Translations under genes and position numbers: made by a program
Assembly (NCBI RefSeq): GCF_000308715.1
Contig: NZ_BAGH01000298.1
Location: 1-51,152, forward strand
Reading direction: 5' to 3'
Length of the DNA: 51,152 nt
Origin: Nocardia tenerifensis NBRC 101015
Lineage (GTDB): Bacteria; Actinomycetota; Actinomycetes; Mycobacteriales; Mycobacteriaceae
Notes under the pieces: generated by a model
Seen by the model: the letters and a program-made list of their open reading frames with translations, nothing else
Told to the model about the DNA's origin: nothing
The model's database searches: none
In this document: positions 8,148 to 17,339 of the stretch, one piece after another
Position numbering within the stretch: position 1 is the first letter of the stretch
How the letters are laid out: each line of letters opens with the position of its first letter

Positions 8148-8930
8148 TCACGACACGACCCGCTGTAGTTCGTGTTGCAGTGCGTCGAGTTCGGCGCCGC
8201 CCGCCATCTGCCGGGTCAGCTCCGACAGGTCGATCTCGTCCTTCTCGTAGGATCCGAGCACGGTGCCGCGCTTGAGCAGCAGGAAACGATCGCCGACCGG
8301 AAACGCGTGGTGCGGGTTGTGGGTGATCAGGATGACGCCGAGGCCCCGATCACGGGCCTGGACAACGTATTTCAGGACCACGCCGGCTTGCTTCACGCCG
8401 AGTGCGGCGGTCGGCTCGTCCAGGATCAGCACCTTCGCGCCGTAGTGCACGGCGCGCGCGATCGCGACGCATTGGCGCTGACCGCCGGACAGCGTGCCGA
8501 CCGGCTGCTCCATATCACGGATCTCGATACCCATGTCCGCCAGGCCTTTTCGGGCGATCGCGCGGCCTTTCTTGCGGTCGAGCAGCTGGAACGGCCCGTA
8601 GCCGGTGGTCGGCTCCGAGCCGAGGACGAAGTTGCGCCACACGCTCATCAGCGGGACCACCGCGAGATCCTGATAGACGGTCGCGATGCCGTGGTCCAAA
8701 GCCGCACGCGGAGAAGCCAAATGAGTCGGCTCACCCTCGATCTTCAACTCGCCGCGGTCGTGCTGGTGCACACCCGCCAGGATCTTGATGAGCGTGGACT
8801 TGCCCGCGCCGTTGTCGCCGAGGATGCAGGTGACCTCTCCGGCGTTCACGACGGTGGACACGTCCTCGAGCGCGACGACGCCGCCGTAGCTCTTGCCGAT
8901 TCCGATGGCTTCGATGAGTGGGGTGGTCAT
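8148..8930 (-). CDS. sugar (inositol) ABC transporter, ATP-binding protein
   Basis: 260 residues with one nucleotide-binding domain: Walker [10 protein letters not shown] (38-46), signature LSGGQ (147-151), Walker B LILDEPT (168-174) and the switch His in [10 protein letters not shown]. It is a half-length FrcA-type subunit rather than the duplicated RbsA type, so it should work as a homodimer. Its start overlaps the permease stop by 4 bases. Placement in the iol operon suggests myo-inositol import; a related cyclitol or sugar is possible. Confidence 0.92.
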   Translation of the reverse strand: MTTPLIEAIGIGKSYGGVVALEDVSTVVNAGEVTCILGDNGAGKSTLIKILAGVHQHDRGELKIEGEPTHLASPRAALDHGIATVYQDLAVVPLMSVWRNFVLGSEPTTGYGPFQLLDRKKGRAIARKGLADMGIEIRDMEQPVGTLSGGQRQCVAIARAVHYGAKVLILDEPTAALGVKQAGVVLKYVVQARDRGLGVILITHNPHHAFPVGDRFLLLKRGTVLGSYEKDEIDLSELTRQMAGGAELDALQHELQRVVS

Positions 8931-9979
8931 CGGCGTACCCTTTCGGCTCGCTTCTGGAATCTATTGTTGACCAGCACCGCGGCGAGCAGCAGCACGCCGA
9001 GGAACAGCATGAACCAGTCACTGTCCCAGCGCGCGAACACGATTCCCTGCCTGGCCATGCCGAAGATCAGCGCACCGATCGCGGCGCCGATCGCCGAGCC
9101 GAAGCCGCCGGTCAGCAGGCAGCCGCCGACGACCGCGGCGATGATGTAATGCAGCTCCAGTCCGACACCCTGATTCGCCTGCACGCTGGTGAACCGCAGG
9201 ATGCTGCACGAACCGACCACCCAGCCGGCGAACGCGGTGGTCATGAAGAGCACGATCTTCGTCCGATCCGCGGGCACGCCGACGGCCCGCGCGTTCGACA
9301 GCGCGCCGCCGACCGCGAAGATCCAGTTGCCGAACTTGGTGCGCACCAGCACGATCGCGGCGATGGCGGTCAGCACGATCCACCAGACGACCGAGGCCTG
9401 AATGTGCGCGTCGCCGATGTCGAGCGTCGAGGCGAACACCCAGCCCGCCGAGTTGTAGCCGTCCGCGCTCCGAATGCCCGATACCTGAACGGTTCCGGTG
9501 ACCAACCGGGTCACGCCGAGGTTCAACCCCTGCAACGCAAGGAAAGTGCCGAGCGTGACGATGAAACTCGGCAGCCCCGTGCGCATCACGAGCCATCCGT
9601 TGAACGCGCCGACGAGCAGCGCGAGCACCAGCGAGGCGAGCAGCGCGAACCACACATTCCAGCCCGCGTGCACCGCCAGCAGCGCGGTGACCAGCGCCGT
9701 CGACGCGGTCATCACCCCTGCCGACAGGTCGAACTCGCCGCCGATCATCAACAGCGCCACCGCGACCGCCATGATGCCGAGCGTGGAGGCGTCGTCGAGC
9801 CACGTCGCTACGCCCAGCGGACTCAGGAACCGGTCGGTGATGATCGAGAAGAAGACGAAGACGAGCAGCGCGCCCAGCGCCGCGCCGATCTCCGGCCGGA
9901 CGACCATCCGCTGCCAGATCGTCGGCCCGGCCGGCTCATGGACGGCCGGCTTCTCGGAAGCTTCTGTGCTGGTAGTCAT
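8927..9979 (-). CDS. sugar (inositol) ABC transporter, permease
   Basis: 350 residues from ATG 9979, chosen because a GAGGAG ribosome site lies just before it; the GTG 12 bases upstream sits on that site. About eight to ten hydrophobic segments, with the RbsC/BPD_transp_2 patterns [37 protein letters not shown] and [22 protein letters not shown] cytosolic N-terminal tail of about 30 residues is polar. It forms the membrane channel with the neighbouring ATPase and lipoprotein. Confidence 0.92.
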   Translation of the reverse strand: MTTSTEASEKPAVHEPAGPTIWQRMVVRPEIGAALGALLVFVFFSIITDRFLSPLGVATWLDDASTLGIMAVAVALLMIGGEFDLSAGVMTASTALVTALLAVHAGWNVWFALLASLVLALLVGAFNGWLVMRTGLPSFIVTLGTFLALQGLNLGVTRLVTGTVQVSGIRSADGYNSAGWVFASTLDIGDAHIQASVVWWIVLTAIAAIVLVRTKFGNWIFAVGGALSNARAVGVPADRTKIVLFMTTAFAGWVVGSCSILRFTSVQANQGVGLELHYIIAAVVGGCLLTGGFGSAIGAAIGALIFGMARQGIVFARWDSDWFMLFLGVLLLAAVLVNNRFQKRAERVRR

Positions 9980-9987
9980 TTCACTCC

Positions 9988-10992
9988 TCACCGGGTGCCC
10001 TGGGCCACGAGCGTGGCGACGGCATCGACGTTGTTCTTGTCGACGAAGGCCGGCCCCGTCTGCACCGGTGTGCCGCCACCGACGGTGTTCAGGTTCGTCC
10101 GGTAGGCCTGCAACAGCACGACCGGCAGGTAGCCCTGCTGGTACTGCTGCTGGTCGACGGCGAACAGCAGCTTGCCCGCCCGGATGGCCTCGACCACATC
10201 GGTATTGAGGTCGAACGTCGCGACCGTCGCGCCGGAGCGGGACTCCTGCACCGCGTCCACGGCGCGCGCGGCGACCTGCGAGTTGAGGGTGAGCACCGCG
10301 TCGATCGACCGGTCCGACTCCAGCGCGCCCTTGATGCGCGACTGGGCGTCCGTCGGGTTGTTGATGTCCACCTGCAGGGTGGTCGCGTTGCCGAAAGCCT
10401 TACTGGCGCCGTCGCATCGCTGGTTCGCGCCGATGTTTCCGGCCTCGTGAATGACGCAGAGCATCTTGGTCTTCTTCGCGTCGACCAGCCGCTTGCCCGC
10501 CGCCTGACCGGCGAGTCCCTCGCTCTGTCCGACGTGACCGATCGCGCCGTACTTCGCGCTCTCCGCCTCGCCGGAGTTGATGGTCACCACCGGAATTCCC
10601 GCCCGGACGGCCTTTTCGACGGAGGCGCGCAGCGCGTCGGGGTTCGCCATCGAGACGACGAGCCCGTCGACACCCTGCGCGACCGCGTTGTCGATCAGCT
10701 TCGCCTGCTGGCCGGGGTCGCCCGCCGAGTTGTAATCCACCCGGACGCCGAGGTCTTTGCCCGCCGCCTCCGCGCCGTTCTTGACCACGTTCCAGAAGGC
10801 GTCGCCCGGACTGCCGTGCGTGACCACCGCGACCGAGCGCAAGGAGCCCGCGGCGACGGGAGAGTTGCTCGGCGCGGCCACATCCGCGCCCGGCCCGCTA
10901 CAGGCGGCGAGCACCGCCGCGGCGGCCAGCCACGGCGCCAGGCGGCGCGATCGCCGCCACCCTCGGCCCGGTCGTAGAGACATCGTTGTCAT
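9988..10992 (-). CDS. sugar (inositol)-binding lipoprotein of ABC transporter
   Basis: 334 residues from ATG 10992, five bases after GGAG. An Arg-rich N-terminus, hydrophobic stretch and lipobox LAAC (Cys31) mark a lipoprotein signal, so the mature protein is anchored outside the membrane. The rest is a periplasmic-binding-protein type I (RbsB-like) fold: VAVVTHGSPGDAFWNVVKNG, DGLVVSMANPDAL, GIPVVTINSG, and AVLTLNSQVAARA. It begins the transporter gene set, 10 bases after the inosose dehydratase-like gene. The ligand is inferred from the operon. Confidence 0.92.
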   Translation of the reverse strand: MTTMSLRPGRGWRRSRRLAPWLAAAAVLAACSGPGADVAAPSNSPVAAGSLRSVAVVTHGSPGDAFWNVVKNGAEAAGKDLGVRVDYNSAGDPGQQAKLIDNAVAQGVDGLVVSMANPDALRASVEKAVRAGIPVVTINSGEAESAKYGAIGHVGQSEGLAGQAAGKRLVDAKKTKMLCVIHEAGNIGANQRCDGASKAFGNATTLQVDINNPTDAQSRIKGALESDRSIDAVLTLNSQVAARAVDAVQESRSGATVATFDLNTDVVEAIRAGKLLFAVDQQQYQQGYLPVVLLQAYRTNLNTVGGGTPVQTGPAFVDKNNVDAVATLVAQGTR

Positions 10993-11002
10993 CACTTCTC
11001 CA

Positions 11003-11899
11003 CTAGATTCGTGCGGCGCCGGTCGCGAGGCCGACGAGGTGCCGCAGGCTGCGTTCGGTGTCGCGGCTCGGCAACTCCGCCGAGTCGCTCGGCCGCAGAG
11101 CGGTGTCCTGCTCCATCACGTACCAGCCGTCGTAACCGGCGGCCCGCACGCTGTGTACCAGGGCGGCGATGTCGACATCGCCCTCCCCCAGCGGAACATA
11201 CAGCCCTCGGCGCACCGCCTCGCTGTATTCCAGCCCGCCGGCCCGCACGTCGTCGGCCAGCGCGCTGCGGACGTCCTTGAGGTGAATGTGCCCGATCCGG
11301 TCGGCGTGTCGCCGCGCGAGCAGCACCGGGTCGGTGCCGCCGATCATCAGGTGGCCGGTGTCCAGGCAGATGTCGAGATCCGAATCTTGAAGGAAGCGTT
11401 CGACTTCAGCCTCGGTCTCCACGTGCGTGCCGACGTGCGGATGCAGCACCGTGCGCAGGCCGTGCCCCGCGGCGATGTCGCGGATGGCGGCGGAAGTCTC
11501 GATGAGCGTGCGCCATTCGTCGTCGTCGAGTCGCGGGCGGGCGTCGTAGCCGCCGAGTCCCGTTGCGGCGGCGAGCACGAGCACGTCGGCGCCGGTCGCG
11601 GCGAACAGCGCGGCGCTGTCACGCGCCTGCGCCAGCGCCAGCTCCGGCGCCTCGTGCAACACCAGCGCCAGGAAGCCGCCGACCGAGGCGATGCCGAATG
11701 TGTCCAGCAGCGAACGCAATTCGTGCGGATCCTGCGGAAGGTAGCCCGGCGGGCCGAGTTCGGTCGCGGTCAGGCCGAGGGCGGCCATCTCCGAGAGCAC
11801 CGTGTGCGCGTCGAGCACGTGACCCCAGCCGGGAACTTCGCAGACTCCCCAGGAGATCGGTGCGGCCGCGATGCGCAGTGGGTGAAGCGGTTCGGTCAT
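11003..11899 (-). CDS. inosose dehydratase-like sugar phosphate isomerase/epimerase
   Basis: 298 residues from ATG 11899, which has GGAGAAG five bases upstream; the frame continues further up into the promoter and operators. TIM-barrel AP_endonuc_2 family: opening APISWGVCEVPGWG, metal ligands expected in ELGPPGYLP, LHPHVGTHVE, CLDTGHLMIGG, GHIHLKDV and the late MEQD. This matches actinobacterial IolE-like proteins, which dehydrate scyllo-inosose. IolH/IolI-type isomerases share the fold, so the exact step is inferred; it is the only candidate for IolE in the locus and heads the operon. Confidence 0.8.
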   Translation of the reverse strand: MTEPLHPLRIAAAPISWGVCEVPGWGHVLDAHTVLSEMAALGLTATELGPPGYLPQDPHELRSLLDTFGIASVGGFLALVLHEAPELALAQARDSAALFAATGADVLVLAAATGLGGYDARPRLDDDEWRTLIETSAAIRDIAAGHGLRTVLHPHVGTHVETEAEVERFLQDSDLDICLDTGHLMIGGTDPVLLARRHADRIGHIHLKDVRSALADDVRAGGLEYSEAVRRGLYVPLGEGDVDIAALVHSVRAAGYDGWYVMEQDTALRPSDSAELPSRDTERSLRHLVGLATGAARI

Positions 11900-11927
11900 C
11901 AGGACTTCTCCGACCTTCGATGTCGAG

Positions 11928-11959
11928 TTGAAGCGCTCCGAGCGATTGGAGCGCTCCAA
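11928..11959. promoter_or_regulatory. two tandem LacI-type operators of the iol operon
   Basis: The site TTGGAGCGCTCCAA (11946-11959) is a perfect 14-bp palindrome with the central CG typical of LacI-family operators. A second copy, TTGAAGCGCTCCGA (11928-11941), matches 12 of 14 positions, with its centre 18 bases away. Both lie at or just after the predicted start of the minus-strand transcript, where a bound repressor would block transcription. The divergent LacI gene is the obvious ligand protein. Confidence 0.75.
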
Positions 11960-11987
11960 CTATGTAACGTGGGTCATAGCGTGTCAA
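11959..11987 (-). promoter_or_regulatory. sigma-70-type promoter of the iol operon
   Basis: On the minus strand TTGACA (11982-11987) is followed after exactly 17 bases by CATAGT (11959-11964). The -35 matches consensus perfectly and the -10 matches 4 of 6. Transcription would begin near 11952, inside the palindromic operator, giving a leader of about 50 bases before ATG 11899. Confidence 0.7.
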
Positions 11988-12080
11988 GAGGTTGCGCGTT
12001 GCTGACAATACCGCTGCTACCAGGCGTTATCTGGACGTACTGCGGAAACGTCGCAGAATTCGTCGCGAAGAAAGTCCGAT

Positions 12081-12092
12081 TAGAGCGCTCTA
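12081..12092. promoter_or_regulatory. third LacI-type operator, upstream of the regulator gene
   Basis: The perfect 12-bp palindrome TAGAGCGCTCTA shares the GAGCGCTC core with the two iol operon operators. It lies 70 bases before the LacI start codon and 134 bases (centre to centre) from the middle site. It probably gives autoregulation, and a DNA loop with the other sites is possible. Confidence 0.65.
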
Positions 12093-12161
12093 TTGATTCG
12101 TGCGCGCCGACCTTGTAACCTCCGACACGGCACGCATCACCGAACACCGAACGGAGGCGAC

Positions 12162-13166
12162 ATGGCGCGACCGACCATGGAAGACGTCGCCGAGCGCGCC
12201 GGCGTCTCCCGTGCCCTCGTCTCGCTCGTCATGCGCGACTCCCCGAAGGTGAGCGAGCATCGCAGGCGCGCCGTGCTCGAGGCCGCCAAGGACCTCGGCT
12301 ACCAGCCGCACATCATGGCCCGCTCGCTGGCCAGCCGAACCTCCAACATCGTCGGCGTCATGGTCTCCGACCTGCGCAACGCGTTCTTCGCCGACGTCGT
12401 CGAGGGAATGGACACCGCCGCACAGGAATCCGGCCTCGAGCTGATCCTCAACACCGGCCGCCGCAGCGCCGCCCGCGAGCGCGCCGCGCTGGAGAGCCTG
12501 CTCGCGTTCCGCCCCGGCGGCATCATCCTGCTCTCCCCCATCCTGCCCGCCGCCGCCATTCGCGAAGCGGCACAGCAGGCCCCGCTGGTGTTGGTGTCGC
12601 GCGGGTCGTCCATCGCCGAGGTCGACACCGTCAACGACGACGGCGAGGTAGGCGCCGGCTTGGCCGTGGACCACCTTGCCGCCCTTGGTCATCGGCGCAT
12701 CGTGCACCTCGACGGCGGCAATGCGTTCACCGCGGCCCCCCGCCGCAAGGGCTACCAGGCCGCCATGGCGCGCCACGGCCTCGAGCCGATGGTCATCCCC
12801 AGCGAACACACCGACTCTGCCGGTATGGCCGCGGCGCAGAAGTTGCTCAACCTCTTCTCCCGCGACAACTTCCCCACAGCGTTGTTCTGCGGCAACGACT
12901 TCAACGCCGTCGGCGCCATGTCCGCGCTGGAGGAGGCGGGCCTGCGCGTACCCGACGACGTCTCCATCGTCGGCTACGACAACACCTCCCTCGCCGCGCT
13001 CCGCCACGTCTCGCTCACCACCATCGATCAGCCGCGCGTCCAAATGGGCCGTCTCGCAATCGAAGCCCTCGTCGAACGTCTCCGCGCCGAGCGCACCGAC
13101 CCCGTGCGCAAGCGCCTGCAGCCCTCCCTCGTCGTCCGTTCGACCACGAGTCCCCCGAGCAACTGA
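12162..13166 (+). CDS. LacI-family transcriptional regulator of the inositol locus
   Basis: 334 residues from ATG 12162, preceded by a strong GGAGGCGAC ribosome site. The N-terminal LacI helix-turn-helix is MEDVAERAGVSRALVSLVM (residues 5-23) with the hinge helix near YQPHIMARSLA. The remainder is a periplasmic-binding-like effector domain (NIVGVMVSDLRNAFFADVVEG, FCGNDFNAVGAM, VSIVGYDN). Position between the catabolic operon and iolG, with three matching palindromes, indicates a repressor released by inositol or an early intermediate (inferred). It is not an IolR of the DeoR type found in Bacillus. Confidence 0.92.
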   Translation: MARPTMEDVAERAGVSRALVSLVMRDSPKVSEHRRRAVLEAAKDLGYQPHIMARSLASRTSNIVGVMVSDLRNAFFADVVEGMDTAAQESGLELILNTGRRSAARERAALESLLAFRPGGIILLSPILPAAAIREAAQQAPLVLVSRGSSIAEVDTVNDDGEVGAGLAVDHLAALGHRRIVHLDGGNAFTAAPRRKGYQAAMARHGLEPMVIPSEHTDSAGMAAAQKLLNLFSRDNFPTALFCGNDFNAVGAMSALEEAGLRVPDDVSIVGYDNTSLAALRHVSLTTIDQPRVQMGRLAIEALVERLRAERTDPVRKRLQPSLVVRSTTSPPSN

Positions 13167-13236
13167 ACACCGGCTCGCCCCTGCCTCCGTAGGCAGTTCC
13201 TTTCCGCACGTTGCCATTTCACCAGGAGGAAAGTCG

Positions 13237-14256
13237 ATGACATCCCACAAAGCCGTCACCCTCGGCCTCGCAGGCACCGGCCGCATCGGCACCTCCCACG
13301 CCGAGACCCTCAAGAACTTCCCCAACGTAGCCAACGTCGTCGTCGCCGACGCCGACCCCGGCCGGGCCCGCGCCGCCGCCGACAAACTCGGCCTCGAATT
13401 CGCCCCCGACCTCGACGCCCTCTTCGCCGCCGACATCGACGGCCTAGTCATCACCACCGCCACCGACTCCCACCCCGAATTGATCACCAGGGCCGTCGAC
13501 GCCGGCCTCCCCGTCTTCTGCGAAAAGCCCGTCGCCGCCGACATCGAAGGCACCCTGGCCGTCCTCGACCACGTCCAAAACTCCACCGTCCCAGTACAAA
13601 TCGGCTTCCAACGCCGCTTCGACGCCGGCTACCGAGCCGCCCGAGCCGCCATCGCCTCCGGCTCCCTAGGCTGGCTCCACACCCTCCGCGCCACCACGCT
13701 CGACCCCACACCCCCACCCGCCGACTACATCCCCCGCTCCGGCGGCATCTTCCGCGACTGCGGCGTCCACGACTTCGACATCATCCGCTGGCTAACCGGC
13801 CGCGAAATAGTCTCCGTCTACGCCACCGGCACCAACCAGGGCGACCCCGTCTTCACCGAATCCGGCGACGTCGACACCGCCGCCGCCCTACTCCGCTTGG
13901 ACAACGACACTCTCGCCACAGTGTCCTTGACCCGCTACAACGGTGCCGGCTACGACGTCCGCCTAGAAGCCCTAGGCTCCCTCTCCAACGCCATAGTCGG
14001 CCTAGACGACCGCTCCCCCCTCACCTCCGTAGAACCCGACTACATCCCCTCCACCTTCCCTCCGTACCCGGGTTTCATGGAGCGCTTCCGCCGCGCCTAC
14101 ACGGAAGAGTTGGCCGCCTTCGTCTCGGTAGTCACCGGCACCCTCAAAAATCCCTGCAGCCCAACCGATGCCCTCGAAGCCTTCTACGTCGCCGAAGCCT
14201 GCGAACTTTCCCGGCGCGAAGATCGCCCCGTCGATGTCGCAGAGGTCCGCCGCTAG
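13237..14256 (+). CDS. iolG: myo-inositol 2-dehydrogenase
   Basis: 339 residues from ATG 13237 with an AGGAGGAAAG ribosome site. Gfo/Idh/MocA fold: the NAD-binding glycine motif GLAGTGRIG (residues 9-17), the CEKPVAAD motif with the catalytic Lys, and the DCGVHDFDIIRWL segment with the catalytic Asp/His pair. It oxidises myo-inositol to scyllo-inosose, the first step of the pathway. It lies 70 bases after the LacI gene, on the same strand and probably cotranscribed. Family members act on several cyclitols, so the substrate rests on the locus context. Confidence 0.9.
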   Translation: MTSHKAVTLGLAGTGRIGTSHAETLKNFPNVANVVVADADPGRARAAADKLGLEFAPDLDALFAADIDGLVITTATDSHPELITRAVDAGLPVFCEKPVAADIEGTLAVLDHVQNSTVPVQIGFQRRFDAGYRAARAAIASGSLGWLHTLRATTLDPTPPPADYIPRSGGIFRDCGVHDFDIIRWLTGREIVSVYATGTNQGDPVFTESGDVDTAAALLRLDNDTLATVSLTRYNGAGYDVRLEALGSLSNAIVGLDDRSPLTSVEPDYIPSTFPPYPGFMERFRRAYTEELAAFVSVVTGTLKNPCSPTDALEAFYVAEACELSRREDRPVDVAEVRR

Positions 14257-14283
14257 TCGACTATCGTCGGCGAACGCTACGAG

Positions 14284-15030
14284 TCACAGTGCCCCTGCGC
14301 CGCCGTGCGCGGCCAGCAACTCTCGCAACTCATCTGGGTGAAGCCACTGAGAGCCTGAATGAATCATCCTGTGACAGTTAGCGCACAAGAGGATCAGGTC
14401 GGCCAACTTGGTCTTGGTCTCGCCAGAGACGTGTAGCGGGATCATATGGTGAACCTCGATGTACCCGTTGCCGCGCTCACCGTAGGTCGCCTCGAAATCG
14501 AACGCGCACACCTCGCAATGGACCTGGTCTTCCGACTCCAAAAAGGACTCGATCTTCTTCTTACGTAGGCGCGGATCCCGTTCCCTGCGGAAGTATCGAG
14601 CTGCCAAGAGCCGTCCCTCCCGGACCTCGATATCTTCCGGGAAAGCAACGTCCCATCCAGTCTTGCTCGACTTCTCCCCTAACTCACCAGCCGCCGCGGC
14701 CTGGCGGATAGCCTTCGCGGTCGCGCGCATCTCGTCCGGCGATTCGAGGAAGTTGTTCAAGACCTCACGATCAAGTCTTGATCCTCTGGTCTTTGCGCCC
14801 ACATACCCCGGATGGACTGCTGCAATGTCAGCCGTCTTACGCGAGACACTCCCCGGCCCTCTGAACTTGTCACTCCGATTCCCGACCGGATGGATCGGCA
14901 ACGAGCGAAGCAGCTCAGACAACCCCGCTGCGCGAGGGTCTGTCTCTCTGATCTGCCGCCAGTCGTTACCGGCCATGAGGTCACAAGCGAGGATCAGCTC
15001 ATCGCGCGTCCAGTCCGGGTCGGCCACCAT
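14284..15030 (-). CDS. HNH endonuclease (McrA-like restriction nuclease)
   Basis: About 248 residues. The C-terminal HNH zinc-finger nuclease shows CEVC (Cys172, Cys175), EVHH (His194, His195), then LLCANCH (Cys216, Cys219), close to the C-terminus. The N-terminal part begins WTRDELILACDL and continues with an FRGPGSVSRKTADIAAVHPGY region, seen in many actinobacterial HNH restriction proteins and probably contributing DNA recognition. ATG 15030 puts the family opening at residue 7; an ATG at 15036 and a TTG at 15054 (12 bases after the upstream stop) are alternatives. Last gene of the PIN/winged-helix/HNH operon. Target (foreign or modified DNA) unknown. Confidence 0.85.
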   Translation of the reverse strand: MVADPDWTRDELILACDLMAGNDWRQIRETDPRAAGLSELLRSLPIHPVGNRSDKFRGPGSVSRKTADIAAVHPGYVGAKTRGSRLDREVLNNFLESPDEMRATAKAIRQAAAAGELGEKSSKTGWDVAFPEDIEVREGRLLAARYFRRERDPRLRKKKIESFLESEDQVHCEVCAFDFEATYGERGNGYIEVHHMIPLHVSGETKTKLADLILLCANCHRMIHSGSQWLHPDELRELLAAHGGAGAL

Positions 15031-15066
15031 GTGCATGAGGATAGCTTGCAGCAATGCCGCCCACTC

Positions 15067-15666
15067 CTACAACCGAGAAAGCAGCCTATCCCTCGCGCTC
15101 ACAGACAGCGATTTGTCCGCGCGGATATGGTTGGCCACAATTGACCCTAGCTTCGAGGGATTTATCTCCAGCGACTGCAAGGTATAAGTATTCACAGCGC
15201 CAGACTTGGAAGCAACGATGTCAAGTCCGAGCTCCCTCAGCTCCCGAGTTCTCCGCTCGGTGTGCACAGAATCAGCGGTGATGATTCGCAGCAGGTCTGC
15301 CTCCACCGGCTCCCCCCGACGCCGATAGAGTACTGCGTAGAGCTCAGCATGAATGGCGGACCTATATGGCACCTTCAGATACTTCTCCGGCATCTTACCA
15401 ACATATGCATCGGCCAGCAGGGTTTCAACCGTAGCGAGGATATTATTATACCGACTGATATCGCTCGCCGATATTTGGGAACGAATGAGAGCTTGCATGA
15501 AGTCGGCGAGAATGCGCTTCGTAAAGATATACCCCCCGAAGAGCTCTTGCGAGTCTTCGAATCCCCTGTCCAGCTGATCATACAGGTCCCGTACTGCAAA
15601 TTTTGCATCGGATCCCATCTGATTCAAAATTTTGTGTTCATCAGACGAACTACTCAACTCCGGCAT
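15067..15666 (-). CDS. hypothetical protein with C-terminal winged-helix-like domain
   Basis: 199 residues from ATG 15666 with a GAGGAA ribosome site. I do not recognise the N-terminal half, which is largely helical and charged. The C-terminal part (roughly 115-180) reads as a winged helix: EADLLRIITADSVHTERRTREL, then LGLDIVASKSG as a wing. Similar HTH modules occur as specificity domains in restriction nucleases. It sits 33 bases after the PIN-like gene and 12 to 36 bases before the HNH gene, so it may be a DNA-binding partner or antitoxin-like subunit for one of them. That role is inferred only. Confidence 0.6.
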   Translation of the reverse strand: MPELSSSSDEHKILNQMGSDAKFAVRDLYDQLDRGFEDSQELFGGYIFTKRILADFMQALIRSQISASDISRYNNILATVETLLADAYVGKMPEKYLKVPYRSAIHAELYAVLYRRRGEPVEADLLRIITADSVHTERRTRELRELGLDIVASKSGAVNTYTLQSLEINPSKLGSIVANHIRADKSLSVSARDRLLSRL

Positions 15667-15699
15667 GATTCCTCACAGGTTCTGTTTTCACGGATACTG

Positions 15700-17118
15700 T
15701 TATGCTCCGTCGCGAAACTTCATCTGCTGCACGGCAAGCATCCTGAGCGTGCGAGCGTCGGATACTGTGGATGCCTCCATGAGACTGACGAACCACGGCG
15801 CGACCCACAGCGATGACGGGTTGGGCCACGCACCGAGCTCGAAAGATGTACCAGGCACCCATTCCCCAGTAGGTGGATCGACCGACCTGACCGCTGCCGA
15901 CAGAACGATGAGCGGTTCGCCATCCACTGGTTCACGCCTACCCAGTTCGACCGTCACTCCTATGATCCACCACTGGAACAGTCTTTCAGTGTGAAGTTCG
16001 GTCCTGGCGGCAAAACGCAAGGACCTGGCCGCCAGTCCGACCGAACGGAATGAGTCAATTACCAGGCCTGACGGCGGGTATCGGTCTACAGCATTCTCTT
16101 CAGTCACTACGCCACGAATCCGACCATCAGTTGTCAACACATCGGATGCGCGATCGATTTCTTCAAACGTCTGTTCAGCTAGCTCTACGTCCAAGAACTT
16201 CTTGACACCCTGAAAGAACGCTGTCGGCTTCTCTAGACAGAGCGAGCTATCTGCCCGCTGTCGCATTTCGTCATGCAGGGAAGGCCATGGTCGTTCCCCT
16301 CGACCTTTTTCCGGAGGTTCATACCAATCTTCTTTTACGTCACCGGAGATCAGCAACACACGCCGAGGGCCGGGCAAACTTTTCGCTTTTTCAATTACCT
16401 CTTCCCACAGCAAGAAGTCGCCAGCGGAATTAATTTCGCCATCTTTTCCAAAGTCTGCAAATCCTGGCGGAATCCTATTGGGGAATCGATAATCGATTGC
16501 CTCAGAAACCCGGCGGCGAGTCACCTCTGGCAATGGCGGCGAGCCGATGCGATCACCGTAGAGTTCGGCTACACGACGGAGGACCGGATCGTCATCGGCG
16601 TCTAACCGATTCAGGACGATATCCTGCTCTTTTTTCATCTTATCAACATGTACCAACAACATCTTGCGCCATAAAGGAATTTGCTCCGCCAAAGAATCGG
16701 CGGTTTCCCTCTTCAAATCCGTCGCAGCCTGCTCGTCATAGGCATATTTTTCTAGTAGATGCTCTATGTCTCGACTAGCCGCCTCCAGCGTCTTTTTGAT
16801 CTCCGAAAGCCTTCGATCTGCTTCGACCGTTGCATTCTTTAACCGGCTAGTACGTTTTTCGATAACTCGGTGCCGACCGCGAACAAATTCGAGACCAACC
16901 TGATAGGGCAACCACATCCGCTCGCTGATCTGTTCTAGTGCAGCAAGGATCTGGTTACGGGCCGGCGTGGTGTATTCGTATAGACTCAACAACACGTTTG
17001 TGTCAAGGACGACCATGCCGTCGGTGTAGAAGGAGCGCCGGTCGGCGTCGGTCAGACCGCCTGAAGCGGTCAACCAAGCAGCATACTGCTGAAACATCGC
17101 CAGACCGTCGTCGCTCAT
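15700..17118 (-). CDS. PIN-like (DUF4935/PIN_8) domain protein, probable nuclease
   Basis: 472 residues from ATG 17118, preceded by AGGGGTGGC; the open frame continues 18 codons upstream without support. PIN acidic residues are in place: VVLDTNVLL (Asp39, Asn41), GLEFVRG (Glu77), GDFLLWEEV (Asp234) and LLISGDVKEDWY (Asp260, Asp264). A charged coiled-coil-like insert fills residues 85-135. The N-terminal 310 residues match the PIN_8 layout, a family of predicted RNA/DNA nucleases found in defence loci. The C-terminal 150 residues are unrecognised. It heads a three-gene operon and is likely the effector or toxin. Confidence 0.8.
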   Translation of the reverse strand: MSDDGLAMFQQYAAWLTASGGLTDADRRSFYTDGMVVLDTNVLLSLYEYTTPARNQILAALEQISERMWLPYQVGLEFVRGRHRVIEKRTSRLKNATVEADRRLSEIKKTLEAASRDIEHLLEKYAYDEQAATDLKRETADSLAEQIPLWRKMLLVHVDKMKKEQDIVLNRLDADDDPVLRRVAELYGDRIGSPPLPEVTRRRVSEAIDYRFPNRIPPGFADFGKDGEINSAGDFLLWEEVIEKAKSLPGPRRVLLISGDVKEDWYEPPEKGRGERPWPSLHDEMRQRADSSLCLEKPTAFFQGVKKFLDVELAEQTFEEIDRASDVLTTDGRIRGVVTEENAVDRYPPSGLVIDSFRSVGLAARSLRFAARTELHTERLFQWWIIGVTVELGRREPVDGEPLIVLSAAVRSVDPPTGEWVPGTSFELGAWPNPSSLWVAPWFVSLMEASTVSDARTLRMLAVQQMKFRDGA

Positions 17119-17339
17119 GCCACCCCTGTCGTAGATTGTTCCTCCGACAGCTGATCTTGCGCTCATTTGCATTGTAGGTCAAGGACATCCGGCGTGAGCC
17201 GCCGAGCAAGCGGAAGGCGGCCCACCGTGCTGCAACCAGTCTATCGACGGAAAACGTTCGCTAAACGATAACTCGCAGAGTGATCCGACGCAGACTCGCA
17301 TGCCAGCCCTCATGTGCGCTCCACGTTGATCACAATCAG

